Positions 1 through 8,844 of a DNA stretch of 64,000 nucleotides are shown in pieces; the first letter of the stretch is position 1, and every line of letters starts with the position of its first letter. The DNA comes from Dermatophilus congolensis (GTDB lineage: Bacteria; Actinomycetota; Actinomycetes; Actinomycetales; Dermatophilaceae). The stretch lies in assembly GCA_030538115.1 (NCBI GenBank), contig JAUNUP010000017.1:1-64000 (forward strand). Reading direction: 5' to 3'. A program made the translations under genes and the position numbers. The notes under the pieces are model-generated. The model ran no database searches. It saw only the letters and a list, made by a program, of their open reading frames with translations, and was not told the origin of the DNA.

Positions 1-1861
1 GGATCTGGTTGATCATCTTGCCCTTCGGGCCGATGACCTCACCGATCTTGTCGACGGGCACCTGCACCGCGATGACGCGAGGAGCGTGGGGGCTCATCTC
101 GTCGGGCGCGTCGATGGCCTCGTTCATCACGTCGAGGATGTGGAAGCGGGCCTCACGGGCCTGCGTCAGCGCACCGGCGAGCACGGAGGCGGGGATGCCG
201 TCGAGCTTCGTGTCGAGCTGGATCGCCGTGACGAACTCGCGGGTACCGGCGACCTTGAAGTCCATGTCACCGAACGCGTCTTCGGCACCGAGGATGTCGG
301 TCAGCGCGGCGTACTTGGTCTCACCGTCGATCTCGGCCGAAACCAGACCCATCGCGATACCCGCAACAGGCGCGCGCAGCGGCACGCCGGCGTTGAGCAG
401 CGACAGCGTCGAGGCACACACCGAACCCATCGAGGTCGAGCCGTTCGACCCGAGGGCCTCGGAGACCTGACGGATCGCGTACGGGAACTCCTCGCGCGTC
501 GGCAGCACCGGCATGAGCGCACGCTCGGCCAGGGCACCGTGGCCGATCTCGCGGCGCTTCGGCGAGCCCACGCGGCCCGTCTCACCGGTCGAGTACGGCG
601 GGAAGTTGTAGTTGTGCATGTAGCGCTTGCGCGTCACCGGCGAAAGGGTGTCGAGCTGCTGCTCCATGCGCAGCATGTTCAGCGTGGTGACGCCCATGAT
701 CTGGGTCTCGCCACGCTCGAAGATCGCGGAGCCGTGCACGCGCGGCAGCACCTCGACCTCGGCGGAGAGGGCGCGGATGTCGGCGAGGCCACGGCCGTCG
801 ATACGCACCTGCTCGCGCAGGATGCGCTCACGCACGACCTTCTTCTGCACCGAGCGGTAGGAAGCCGAGACTTCCTTCTCGCGGCCCTCGAATTCCTTAC
901 CCTCGCCGGCGAACTGAGCCTTCAGCTCGTCCTTGTACTCGTCGAGGGCGTTCTCGCGCTCCTGCTTGCCCGCGATCGACAGCAGCTCACGCAGCTTGTC
1001 GGTGGAGGCGGCCTCGACGGCGGCGTACACGTCGTCCTGGTAGTCGAGGAACAGCGGGAACTCCTGCACCTCCTTCGCGGCGGCGGCAGCGAGTTCGGAC
1101 TGGGCCTTGCACAGCACCGCGATGAACTTCTTCGCGGCCTCGAGGCCCTCGGCCACGACCTCTTCGGTCGGGGCCTGCTTGCCCTCGGAGTTGACGAGGT
1201 TCCAGGTCGAGTCGGTCGACTCGGCCTCGACCATCATGATCGCGACATCTTCGTTACCGGAGGCGTCGGTCACCACGCGACCGGCGACGACCATGTCGAA
1301 GACCGAGCGCTCGATGTCGGAGAAGTTCGGGAACGCGACCCACTGGCCGTCGATGAGCGAGACCCGCACGCCACCGACCGGGCCCTGGAACGGCAGGCCG
1401 GAGATCTGGGTGGAGGCCGACGCGGCGTTGATCGCGAGCACGTCGTACTGGTGGTCGGGGTCGAGCGAGAGCACCGTGATGACGACCTGGACCTCGTTGC
1501 GCAGGCCCTTGATGAAGGTGGGGCGCAGCGGGCGGTCGATGAGGCGGCAGGTGAGGATCGCCTCGGTCGAGGGACGGCCCTCGCGGCGGAAGAACGAGCC
1601 GGGGATCTTGCCCGCGGCGTACATGCGCTCTTCGACATCCACCGTCAGCGGGAAGAAGTCGAACTGGTCCTTGGGCGACTTGCCCGCGGTGGTGGTCGAC
1701 AGCAGCATCGTCGCGTCGTCGACGTTGTCGGAGATGAGGTAAGCGGCGACGGCTCCGCCGGCCTGCTTGGCCAGGCGTCCCGTCTCGAACCGAACGGTCT
1801 TGGTGCCATAGGAGCCGTTATCGATGACGGCTTCGGCGAACGTGATCTCTGGACCCTCCAT
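1..1861 (-). CDS. pnp: Polyribonucleotide nucleotidyltransferase (PNPase), 3' end cut by window edge
   Basis: This gene encodes the phosphorolytic 3'-5' exoribonuclease and polymerase of RNA turnover, a cytoplasmic trimer. About 620 of an expected 740 or so residues lie in the window. The protein starts [12 protein letters not shown] and continues into the first RNase PH-like domain, with the family stretch [20 protein letters not shown] about 80 residues in. At the window edge it enters the KH domain, where the GXXG loop ([12 protein letters not shown]) is visible. The remainder of KH and the S1 domain lie outside. The ATG at 1861 has AGGAGG about six bases upstream. It lies downstream of rpsO on the same strand, the usual bacterial rpsO-pnp order. 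Identification is firm. Confidence 0.97.
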   Translation of the reverse strand, partial: MEGPEITFAEAVIDNGSYGTKTVRFETGRLAKQAGGAVAAYLISDNVDDATMLLSTTTAGKSPKDQFDFFPLTVDVEERMYAAGKIPGSFFRREGRPSTEAILTCRLIDRPLRPTFIKGLRNEVQVVITVLSLDPDHQYDVLAINAASASTQISGLPFQGPVGGVRVSLIDGQWVAFPNFSDIERSVFDMVVAGRVVTDASGNEDVAIMMVEAESTDSTWNLVNSEGKQAPTEEVVAEGLEAAKKFIAVLCKAQSELAAAAAKEVQEFPLFLDYQDDVYAAVEAASTDKLRELLSIAGKQERENALDEYKDELKAQFAGEGKEFEGREKEVSASYRSVQKKVVRERILREQVRIDGRGLADIRALSAEVEVLPRVHGSAIFERGETQIMGVTTLNMLRMEQQLDTLSPVTRKRYMHNYNFPPYSTGETGRVGSPKRREIGHGALAERALMPVLPTREEFPYAIRQVSEALGSNGSTSMGSVCASTLSLLNAGVPLRAPVAGIAMGLVSAEIDGETKYAALTDILGAEDAFGDMDFKVAGTREFVTAIQLDTKLDGIPASVLAGALTQAREARFHILDVMNEAIDAPDEMSPHAPRVIAVQVPVDKIGEVIGPKGKMINQI

Positions 1862-2040
1862 GGGCCCTCCTTTTCTTCAGTTTCACCGGCGCATCGTCGT
1901 TGTGCACGCGGTGTCACGCATGTGCCTCACCATCAGTCCGATGAGGCGCATGTTCGCGGACGAAAGCCCGCACGCCGGGGAGCAGAACGCCCTGCCCGGC
2001 GAATCCATGGTCTCGCGTTCGTCGCGAGAGGTGCGTATAC

Positions 2041-2084
2041 GCGACAAGGGCGACTTCACGTGTCGTGGAAGTCGCCCTTGTCGC
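2041..2084 (-). terminator. Perfect 17-bp stem-loop after rpsO
   Basis: The arms 2041-2057 and 2068-2084 are exact reverse complements around a 10-base loop. The hairpin begins seven bases past the rpsO stop codon, between rpsO and pnp. There is no U-run. It may be a partial terminator or an RNase-processing hairpin. In E. coli the rpsO-pnp spacer carries a hairpin cut by RNase III that controls pnp, so a similar role here is a reasonable inference. Confidence 0.75.
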
Positions 2085-2090
2085 CCGGGG

Positions 2091-2360
2091 TCAGCGGCGC
2101 AGACCCAGACGCTTGATGAGTGCGCGGTAGCGCTCGATGTCGACCGACTCGAGGTAGCGCAGCATGCGCTTGCGGCGGCCGACGAGAAGCAGCAGGCCAC
2201 GGCGGCTGTGGTGGTCGTGAGCGTGCTCACGGGAGTGCTCGGTCAGGTCTTTGATGCGCTGCGTGAGGAGCGCGATCTGAACCTCCGGCGAGCCGGTGTC
2301 GCCCGGGGCCGTCGCGTACTCTTCCATGATCTTGGTCTTGGTGGCGTTGTCCAGCGGCAC
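2091..2360 (-). CDS. rpsO: 30S ribosomal protein S15
   Basis: The product is 89 residues, the standard S15 length. It binds 16S rRNA in the platform of the small subunit. The sequence shows the family core: [15 protein letters not shown] near residues 22-36, the [15 protein letters not shown] segment that contacts rRNA (residues 42-56), and the C-terminal LGLRR. It starts at ATG 2360 ([15 protein letters not shown]). A strong stem-loop follows and pnp lies downstream on the same strand, consistent with an rpsO-pnp unit. Confidence 0.97.
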   Translation of the reverse strand: MPLDNATKTKIMEEYATAPGDTGSPEVQIALLTQRIKDLTEHSREHAHDHHSRRGLLLLVGRRKRMLRYLESVDIERYRALIKRLGLRR

Positions 2361-2751
2361 TGGGCGTCTCCTGATCGTCTCGTTGCGCGGTGCACGGGGG
2401 CTGATCCACCCGGCGCTCTCGATCCGCGGCCGTCATGACGGCAAGAGACGAATCTATCAGCGGATGCGGGCCGCTCCCTAATCGGGTAGGCGCCGTTGCG
2501 CCAATGCTCCACAGCCTCGCACGTGTCACCCCCGGGGTTCTCCCGTAACTGTCACGAATCCCGGCGGCAACTGGCCCGAATCCGTTGCCGGTCCTGACGC
2601 GCCTGCCTAGGCTGACGAACCAGGCGCGCACGCGTCCGGCCAGCCAGGCGCGCACGCGTCCGGCCAGGTCGGCGGCCACGTGCAGGGGGCGCTTCGATGC
2701 TGCCGGGCCGCGCTTCGCGACCCGGTTCACGCGACACCTGGGGGACTCACG
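2361..2751. other. 391-bp divergent intergenic region between rpsO and the protoglobin gene
   Basis: No gene is supported here; the reading frames are shadows. It must hold the rpsO promoter (minus) and the protoglobin promoter (plus). The only structure I can point to is the 23-bp direct repeat described separately. I found no convincing -35/-10 pair. Confidence 0.5.
2621..2667. repeat. Tandem direct repeat, 2 copies of 23 bp (24-bp period)
   Basis: The units 2621-2643 and 2645-2667 are identical and contain CGCGCACGCGTCCGG. They lie about 85 bp before the protoglobin start. The pair could be a local duplication or a duplicated protein-binding site. Its function is unknown. Confidence 0.8.
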
Positions 2752-3342
2752 ATGGACATGCACGAGATCTCACGCACGGCACTGGAATCCATGCCGCCGC
2801 AGGCGCGGTTCGGCCCCCAGGACCGCTCGGTGCTGTTGCGGTACACCGACTACCTGCTCTCGCTCGAAGACGAATTCGTCACCGGCTTCTACGACACGCT
2901 GTTCGAACACCCCCCGACCCGCGCGGTTTTCAGCGACGACGAGCGCCCCATGCGTGAAGAGTCGCTGCGCGAGTGGTGGCAGCGCACCGTTCGCGGCCCC
3001 ATCGACGACGACTACTTCGCCTGGATGGCGATGGTCGGCCTCGTGCACGTCGTGCGCGGGGTTGCGAACCCCATGATGCTCGCCATGTGCGAGCACGCGG
3101 CCCACTTCGCCGACACGGCCGTGGCCCGCGCGGGTCTGCCTCCCGAGGAGGCGGATGCCGTGGTCGACGCCTTCCGCCGCTTCACCACCAGCGTCGGTGC
3201 CGTCATCACGTACGGCTACGACCAGGCCGTCTCCGATGCGCTGTTCAACATCGCCGGCATGCGTAAGGGTCTGCTGCACCGCCTCCGCGACCAGGAGGTC
3301 ACCGAGGCGCTCACGCAGGCCAGGGGCGCTCTGGCCCTCTAG
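2752..3342 (+). CDS. Protoglobin / globin-sensor domain protein
   Basis: This 196-residue protein looks like a single-domain protoglobin, a haem protein that binds O2, CO or NO. The segment YTDYLLSLEDEFVTGFYDTL begins the globin fold. An all-helical region follows with VGLVHVVRG, where a histidine is the probable proximal haem ligand. No signalling domain is attached, unlike globin-coupled sensors. The ATG at 2752 follows GGGGGAC; a second ATG two codons later is possible. Directly downstream are a membrane protein and a nitrite reductase that makes NO, so a role in sensing or removing NO is a plausible inference. The family call rests on pattern recognition, not a search. Confidence 0.72.
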   Translation: MDMHEISRTALESMPPQARFGPQDRSVLLRYTDYLLSLEDEFVTGFYDTLFEHPPTRAVFSDDERPMREESLREWWQRTVRGPIDDDYFAWMAMVGLVHVVRGVANPMMLAMCEHAAHFADTAVARAGLPPEEADAVVDAFRRFTTSVGAVITYGYDQAVSDALFNIAGMRKGLLHRLRDQEVTEALTQARGALAL

Positions 3343-3384
3343 CTCCCCTCCGTGCGGGAGCCCCGGCATTCCCGCCGTACAGAC

Positions 3385-3426
3385 GGTGACGACTCACCTC
3401 CTCGTCATTTACTACAGTTATCTCCG
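3385..3426 (+). promoter_or_regulatory. Probable leaderless promoter with an overlapping inverted repeat
   Basis: A -10-like TACAGT (3413-3418) lies eight bases before the GTG start at 3426, where no Shine-Dalgarno sequence exists. This fits a leaderless transcript. An inverted repeat GGTGA-N4-TCACC (3385-3398) sits at about -35 and is a candidate operator. Which regulator binds it is unknown. Confidence 0.45.
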
Positions 3427-4712
3427 TGACTAATGAGCCGACGAGCGGAGCAGGGCGAGCCCGGGCTGCCGTCTTCGAACGGACGTCGACGCGGCTGATG
3501 TTTCTCGCACCCGCGGCCGTCGCGATGCTGGCCGGGCTGAACGCGGGACTCGGACTGGCCGATGCCCCCGTGCCCGTTGCCTCACCTCGGCTCGAAGGCG
3601 TGCACGGCATGCTCATGGTGCTCGGCTTTCTCGGCACCCTGATCGCGCTCGAGCGCGCGGTGGCCCTGCGCGCACCCTGGGGGTTTCTGGCTCCCGGTCT
3701 GCTCGGAGCCGGCGGGCTGGCGCTCGTACTTCCGTTGCCCCTGGTCGTGGCACAGGTACTCCTCGTCGCCGGGTGCAGCGCCTTCCTCGCGGTCTATGGC
3801 GCCCTGTTCCAGCGCAGCCGTGACGACCTCGTCCTCGCGCAGGCCATGGGCGCGTTCTTCGCCCTCGTCGCCGCCGCGCTGTGGATGATCGTGGAGCTGC
3901 CCGACCTCACGCCGTGGCTCATCTCTTTCCTCGTTCTCACGATCGCCTCCGAGCGCATCGAGCTCGCTCGCATCGCCATGCCCCGCAGTGCAGGCGCGGT
4001 TCTCACGGGCTTCGGCGTGGCGCTCACGGTGGTTCTCGTCCTCGACCTCACCGTGCCGATGCTGGGTCGGTTCTTGTTCGGGCTGCTTCTCCTCGTGCTC
4101 GTGGCGTGGCTGGTCAGGTACGACGTGGCCCGGCGCATGGTCCGCTCCGGTGGCCTGCCGAGGTTCAGCGCCGCCGCGATGCTCACCGGCTACACGTGGC
4201 TCGCCATCGCCGGACTCACCTGGTACGCCGCCGCGCTCGCCCCCGTCTTCGCGCCCGTGCTGCCGGAGGCGATCGGCTGGCTCGCCCCCGCAAGCTCCCA
4301 CACCGCCCTCGCCGCCGACCTGCCCGGCGGCAACCCGCGGGTTCCGCTCTCCGAGGTGGCGTACGAGGTCGCCCTACACTCGGCCTTCGTCGGGTTCGCG
4401 TTGTCGATGGTCATCGCGCACGCCTCCGTGATCCTGCCCGCGGTGCTCAAGCGACCGCTCCCCTACCGCCGGATCGCGTGGGTGCCGCTCGTGTTCCTCC
4501 ACGCGGCACTCGCACTTCGCCTCGGAGCGGCAGCGGTCGACGGGCTCGCCGAAGCCTGGCGCGTCGGCATCGTCGCCACCGTGGTGGCGGTTCTGCTCTT
4601 CGCCCTCGTCTCGGTCGTCACGTCGCTGCTCGCGTCGTCGGCGTCTCGAGCCGGAACACGACCTCCGGCACGACCCGCCGGCAACGACCCCGCCACAGGA
4701 AGGACGTCATGA
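3426..4712 (+). CDS. Polytopic membrane protein, NnrS-like
   Basis: The 428-residue product is almost entirely hydrophobic, with roughly 11-12 membrane segments. Histidines lie within or next to helices (EGVHGMLMVLGF, AYEVALHSAFVG, VIAHASVILP), which recalls NnrS-type haem/copper membrane proteins found with denitrification genes. The stop codon overlaps the next gene's ATG (ATGA), so the two are translationally coupled. The nearby copper nitrite reductase fusion supports a role in nitrogen-oxide metabolism or protection, but the biochemical function is unproven. The start is GTG 3426, apparently leaderless. Confidence 0.6.
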   Translation: MTNEPTSGAGRARAAVFERTSTRLMFLAPAAVAMLAGLNAGLGLADAPVPVASPRLEGVHGMLMVLGFLGTLIALERAVALRAPWGFLAPGLLGAGGLALVLPLPLVVAQVLLVAGCSAFLAVYGALFQRSRDDLVLAQAMGAFFALVAAALWMIVELPDLTPWLISFLVLTIASERIELARIAMPRSAGAVLTGFGVALTVVLVLDLTVPMLGRFLFGLLLLVLVAWLVRYDVARRMVRSGGLPRFSAAAMLTGYTWLAIAGLTWYAAALAPVFAPVLPEAIGWLAPASSHTALAADLPGGNPRVPLSEVAYEVALHSAFVGFALSMVIAHASVILPAVLKRPLPYRRIAWVPLVFLHAALALRLGAAAVDGLAEAWRVGIVATVVAVLLFALVSVVTSLLASSASRAGTRPPARPAGNDPATGRTS

Positions 4713-7384
4713 GTACCCGCGGCAAATGGTGGATGCGCGACCGGCCCCTCATCGGATGGATGGTGCTCGCGACGCTGTTCACGGCCATCCACCCGTTCGT
4801 GCCCGAATCGCGTTGGATCATGGTGCACCTCGTCACCCTGGGCATCCTCACGCACGCGGTGATGGTGTGGAGCATCCACTTCGCCGACTCGCTCCTGCGC
4901 ATGCGCGCGGATGTCGAGTCGCGCACTCGCAAGACGTGGCGCCTCGGGATGCTGCAGGTAGGAGTGGTTCTCGTACTCGTCGGCGTTCCGTTCGGGGCGC
5001 GGTTGTGGGCCGTGACGATCGTCGGCGCGCTGCTCGTGTCGGCTGCGGTCGTGTGGCACGGCTACGAGCTGCTGCGCCGCCTGCGCATGGCCCTGCCCGG
5101 CCGGTTCAGGGTCAGCGTGTGGCACTACGTCGCGGCGGCCGCGTGCCTACCCGTCGGCGCGACATTCGGCGCGATCATGGCGCCCGGGCTCACGGGACCG
5201 TGGCAATCACGGCTCATGGTCGCGCACACGATGGTCAACGTGCTCGGCTTCGTCGGGCTCACCGTGCTCGGCACCATCGTCACGCTCTGGCCGACGATGC
5301 TGCGGACGCGCATGGCGGAGAACGCCGAGAAGCTCTCGAAGCGGGCCTTCCCCCTGCTCGGCTCCGGCCTGGTGATCATGATCGCGGGGCCGCTCATCGA
5401 CTCCGTGATTGCCACCCTTGCCGGCCTGATGCTCTACCTGGTGGGCGCGCTCATCACCGGCGGCGCGATGGTCGCCACGGCGCGCAAGAAGGCCCCCGTC
5501 ACGTTCCCGACCCTCTCCGCGGGGGCGGCGTTCATCTGGTTCGTCGTCGGCATCGTGTGGCTCGGCATCTCGGTGGCGGGCAGCCCGTCGTGGGCCGCGC
5601 TGGCCGCCTCCTACGGCGGCATCACCACCGTGTTCGTGGTCGGGTTCGCGCTGCAGATGGTGCTCGGCGCGCTCACCTACCTGCTCCCGGTGGTTCTCGG
5701 AGGCGGACCGACCGTGATGCGGGCCGCGATGGCCCGGATCGAGCGTTGGGGTGTGTGGCGGGTGACCGTGGCGAACCTCGGGCTGCTCGTCTGTCTCTTC
5801 CCGGTGCCGTCGGTCGTGCGGGTCATCGCCTCGACTCTCGCGCTCGTCGCGCTCGCGCTGTTCATCCCGCTCACGATGAGTGGGATCAAAGCCGCTGTGC
5901 GTGCCCGTCGCGAACTCGCCGCTGCCCCTCCCGGCGAGCGGGCCAGACCCCGCCTGCAGCCCGGCGAGGCGAAGGCGCAGGCTGAGGCCGCAGCTCCGAC
6001 GTTTTCGCGGTTGCAGGTGCTCACCGGGGCCGCCACGGTCGCTCTCGGTGCTGCCGTGGGCGTCGGCATCGACCCGGCCGCCGCGGGTCTGGCTCGCCGG
6101 TCCGGAGGCGGGGGCGGGGGCAGCACCGTTCCGGAGACCGGTCGCACCACCCGGGTCACCGTCTCCGCGTCAGGAATGCGCTTCCACCCGGCCACGATCG
6201 ACGTGCCCGCGGGCGACCGGCTCGTCATCGACCTCACCAACGACGACGCCACCGAAGTGCACGATCTCGTGTTCACCAACGCCGTGAGTTCGGGGCGCTT
6301 GGCACCGCACGCCTCGACCTCCGTCGACGTCGGGGTGATCGGCGCCGACCTCGAGGGCTGGTGTTCCGTCGTCGGGCACCGGCAGATGGGCATGGTCTTC
6401 GCCGTGCGGGCCACGGGGGCACCCGCCTCCGAGAACTCGGGCGACCATGCCGCACACCAGAGCTCGCCCACGAGCGAGTCACCGACGCTGGACGCGATGG
6501 CCAAACCCTCCGACGACTTCACGGCCCGCGACGCCGTACTCCCCGCCCTCACCGACGCCGCGGGCCGCACCCACCGCCACACGTTCACCGTGACGGAGGT
6601 CGAGCAAGAGGTCGCCCCAGGCATCCGAGCGATGCGGTGGACCTTCAACGACCTCGCCCCTGGCCCGATCCTGCACGGCCGGGTCGGCGACCGCTTCGAG
6701 ATCACGCTCGTCAACAACGGCACGATGGGGCACTCCATCGACTTCCACGCGGGGCGCACGGCCCCCGACCAGATGATGCGCACGATCCCGCCGGGCGAAA
6801 GCCTGCTCTACACGTTCACCGCGGAGCGCGCGGGCGCCTGGATGTACCACTGCTCCACCGCTCCGATGTCCACGCACATCGCGGCCGGCATGCACGGGGT
6901 CGTCGTCATCGAGCCCGAGGGGCTGCCGCGGGCCGACCGCGAGTACGTGCTCGTGCAGTCCGAGCTCTTCCTCGGCGCCCAGGGAGCCCCGATCGACACC
7001 GCAAAGGTTGCCGCCGAGAAACCCGACATCGTCGCGTTCAACGGCTACGCCTGGCAGTACGACCACCGTCCGCTGCCCGCGAAGGTCGGTGAGAACGTGC
7101 GGATCTGGCTGCTCAACGCAGGCCCGAACCGCAGCACCGCTTTCCACGTGGTGGGCGGCCAGTTTCACACCGTCTGGTCGGAGGGCACGTACCGCCTCCG
7201 CAACGGCGCGGGCGAGATCACGCCGAACGCCGCCGGCACAGGCGGCTCACAAACGCTGGGCCTGTTCGCGAGCCAGGGCGGTTTCGTAGAACTCACGTTC
7301 ACCGAGCCGGGCAACTACCCGTTCGTCTCCCACATGATGGTCGACGCCGAGAGGGGCGCCAAGGGGCACCTCGCGGTCACCTAG
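4709..7384 (+). CDS. nirK: Copper nitrite reductase (NirK/AniA class) fused to a membrane domain and a cupredoxin domain
   Basis: The 891-residue protein has three parts. Residues about 12-405 form a polytopic membrane domain with helix histidines (AHTMVNVLGF). Residues about 480-570 form a cupredoxin with type-1 copper ligands H518, C552, H557 and M560. Residues about 590-891 are the two-cupredoxin nitrite reductase. In the last part the type-1 ligands are H675, C715, H723 and M728, and the type-2 ligands are H680, H714 and H875. The catalytic pair D678 and H813 is intact. Spacing C715-H723 (+8) matches class II AniA-like enzymes. It should reduce nitrite to NO outside the membrane, with the extra cupredoxin as electron donor and the membrane part possibly linking to quinol. 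The start ATG overlaps the upstream stop. No nor genes are in view. Confidence 0.85.
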   Translation: MSTRGKWWMRDRPLIGWMVLATLFTAIHPFVPESRWIMVHLVTLGILTHAVMVWSIHFADSLLRMRADVESRTRKTWRLGMLQVGVVLVLVGVPFGARLWAVTIVGALLVSAAVVWHGYELLRRLRMALPGRFRVSVWHYVAAAACLPVGATFGAIMAPGLTGPWQSRLMVAHTMVNVLGFVGLTVLGTIVTLWPTMLRTRMAENAEKLSKRAFPLLGSGLVIMIAGPLIDSVIATLAGLMLYLVGALITGGAMVATARKKAPVTFPTLSAGAAFIWFVVGIVWLGISVAGSPSWAALAASYGGITTVFVVGFALQMVLGALTYLLPVVLGGGPTVMRAAMARIERWGVWRVTVANLGLLVCLFPVPSVVRVIASTLALVALALFIPLTMSGIKAAVRARRELAAAPPGERARPRLQPGEAKAQAEAAAPTFSRLQVLTGAATVALGAAVGVGIDPAAAGLARRSGGGGGGSTVPETGRTTRVTVSASGMRFHPATIDVPAGDRLVIDLTNDDATEVHDLVFTNAVSSGRLAPHASTSVDVGVIGADLEGWCSVVGHRQMGMVFAVRATGAPASENSGDHAAHQSSPTSESPTLDAMAKPSDDFTARDAVLPALTDAAGRTHRHTFTVTEVEQEVAPGIRAMRWTFNDLAPGPILHGRVGDRFEITLVNNGTMGHSIDFHAGRTAPDQMMRTIPPGESLLYTFTAERAGAWMYHCSTAPMSTHIAAGMHGVVVIEPEGLPRADREYVLVQSELFLGAQGAPIDTAKVAAEKPDIVAFNGYAWQYDHRPLPAKVGENVRIWLLNAGPNRSTAFHVVGGQFHTVWSEGTYRLRNGAGEITPNAAGTGGSQTLGLFASQGGFVELTFTEPGNYPFVSHMMVDAERGAKGHLAVT

Positions 7385-7404
7385 AGCTGCCCCAGTGCTG
7401 AGGC

Positions 7405-7425
7405 CGTGACCGGTTAGAAGTCACG
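7405..7425. terminator. Weak stem-loop between convergent nirK and ndk
   Basis: CGTGAC (7405-7410) pairs with GTCACG (7420-7425) across a nine-base loop that touches the ndk stop codon. Only 36 bases separate the convergent genes, so this is the only visible terminator candidate. The stem is short. Confidence 0.3.
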
Positions 7426-7843
7426 CGAGGTCGGGGAACCAGATGCCGATCTCTCGGGCCGCCGACTCCGGGGAGTCCGAGCCGTGCACGATGTTCTCGG
7501 TCGGGCCGTTGCCCCAGTCGCGGGCGAAGTCACCGCGGATGGAGCCCGGGGCCGCCTTCGTGCCGTCGGTCGCTCCGGCGAGGCTGCGGAACCCCTCGAT
7601 GCACCGCACGCCCTCGATCACCACGGCGACCACCGGGCCGGAGCTCATGAACGTCACGAGTCCCTCGTAGAACGGCTTGCCCTCGTGCTCCGCGTAGTGC
7701 TGCGCCAGGATGTCTGCGGAGGCGGTACGCACCTCCAGCGCGACGAGCGTGTAGCCCTTCGCCTCGATGCGGCGCAGCACCTCTCCGGTGAGGCCACGGG
7801 CGTAGCCGTCGGGCTTGACGAGGACGAGAGAACGTTCGGTCAT
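7421..7843 (-). CDS. ndk: Nucleoside diphosphate kinase
   Basis: This 140-residue enzyme transfers the gamma-phosphate among (d)NTPs through a phosphohistidine. It begins MTERSLVLVKPDGYARG, and the catalytic histidine sits in NIVHGSDS near residue 116. Length and motifs are standard. The start is ATG 7843; an upstream in-frame extension adds non-conserved residues. In many actinobacteria ndk follows folC-DUF4233 directly. Here a plus-strand operon of 3.5 kb lies between DUF4233 and ndk. Confidence 0.96.
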   Translation of the reverse strand: MTERSLVLVKPDGYARGLTGEVLRRIEAKGYTLVALEVRTASADILAQHYAEHEGKPFYEGLVTFMSSGPVVAVVIEGVRCIEGFRSLAGATDGTKAAPGSIRGDFARDWGNGPTENIVHGSDSPESAAREIGIWFPDLA

Positions 7844-8258
7844 GCGGCCAGCGTAGCCAGCGCCGCAACTCACCCCAGGCTTCGCGGCTCACACAACTGC
7901 AACCTCACCTCCTCGCAGAGGCGAGGTCAGGCCGCCGACACACGCGTCAACCTGGTGACAAGCAGCGCCTGAATGCAACCCAGATTCACCGAATTCGCCA
8001 GGCCGGCAACGTAACACCGCGGCAATTGGGCACCCGTTCTGGTCGATCGTGTTGATGTGGTCGGTCCCACCCACCTACTCTGGAGTCAACCGTCACGTGA
8101 CCAGGGGGAATGCCCTCGTGGCTGCGGCGAACGAGGGCTGGCGAGGGCGACAATTGGAGTGTCCGCGGCTACGTGCTCTTACGCGTCTTGGTGGGGACGT
8201 GGCGGCATAGACAACAACCGTGCATTCGGCCGCGCGCCGGAGCGGAATGGAGCAGCAC
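7844..8258 (+). promoter_or_regulatory. Divergent intergenic region with a promoter for the Roadblock-GTPase operon
   Basis: This 415-bp stretch has no gene. A sigma-70-like pair TTGATG (8052-8057) and TACTCT (8076-8081) is spaced 18 bp and points at the Roadblock operon, predicting a leader of about 170 bases. The 10-bp palindrome GTCACGTGAC (8092-8101) lies just after the predicted start site and is a possible operator. The ndk promoter must be in the left part but was not located. Confidence 0.5.
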
Positions 8259-8624
8259 ATGAGCCGTCAGGAAGAGCTTTCGCTCGTCATCGCCAACGTC
8301 CGCCAGTCGATCCCCGAGCTTCACAGCGTCATGGTCGCCTCGGTCGACGGTCTCGCGATCGCCCATGACCTCAACGACTCCGAGGCCGAGCGCATCGCGG
8401 CGATGGCGGCAACTGCACTCGGCCTGGGTGAGCGGATCTCCGAACGTTCGACGCTGGGTGAGCTGGCGGAGGCGGTCATCCGCGGCCGCAACGGCTACCT
8501 CGTCGTCTACCCGGCCGGTGACAACGCCGTGCTGGTGCTCTCGGGCCCGAGCGACAGCAACCTCGGCCTCATGCGCATCGAGGCCCGTGCCGCGAGCGCG
8601 CGCATCGGCGCGGTTCTCGGCTGA
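8259..8624 (+). CDS. Roadblock/LC7 domain protein (first of two in the operon)
   Basis: The 121-residue protein is a single Roadblock/LC7 domain, the fold of MglB and CvnB that partners and regulates Ras-like GTPases. It starts MSRQEELSLVIANVRQSIPE and has the family pattern of a conserved ASVDGLAIAHDL loop followed by a helix and a strand hairpin (YLVVYPAGDNAVLVLSG). I chose ATG 8259 because GGAG lies six bases before it; ATG 8247 is the alternative. It opens a plus-strand operon that also encodes an OmpA-like protein, a coiled-coil membrane protein, a small GTPase and a second Roadblock protein. By analogy with MglB it may be a GTPase-activating or scaffold protein; this is inference. Confidence 0.82.
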   Translation: MSRQEELSLVIANVRQSIPELHSVMVASVDGLAIAHDLNDSEAERIAAMAATALGLGERISERSTLGELAEAVIRGRNGYLVVYPAGDNAVLVLSGPSDSNLGLMRIEARAASARIGAVLG

Positions 8625-8844
8625 TCGGAGGCTGGAGCCGAGGTGGTGAGTCGGCCGGGCTGAGGTGACCCCGGCCCGGCCGCCGCACCACACGGCCCCA
8701 CATCGCCGTTGTCGGCGGGCGAGGATCGCAGGGGGCCCGAATTCGCATCGCGAGACGGAGCCCGAGGTGGTCGTGCGCGTCACGACCACCGTGGTTGTCA
8801 GCAGCAGTGCCTGTCGAAGAACGGCAGGTGAGAAGGAGATCGCC

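Noticed and set aside
86..2116. 676-codon open frame on the plus strand
   Set aside because: It is antisense to pnp and rpsO; composition is His/Arg/Gly/Leu-rich as expected of a high-GC shadow frame, and the minus-strand proteins are certain.
3385..3398. FNR/CRP-like site before the NnrS-like gene
   Set aside because: The half-sites are only four bases apart (GGTGA-N4-TCACC), not six, so it does not match the CRP/FNR layout; kept only as an unassigned inverted repeat.
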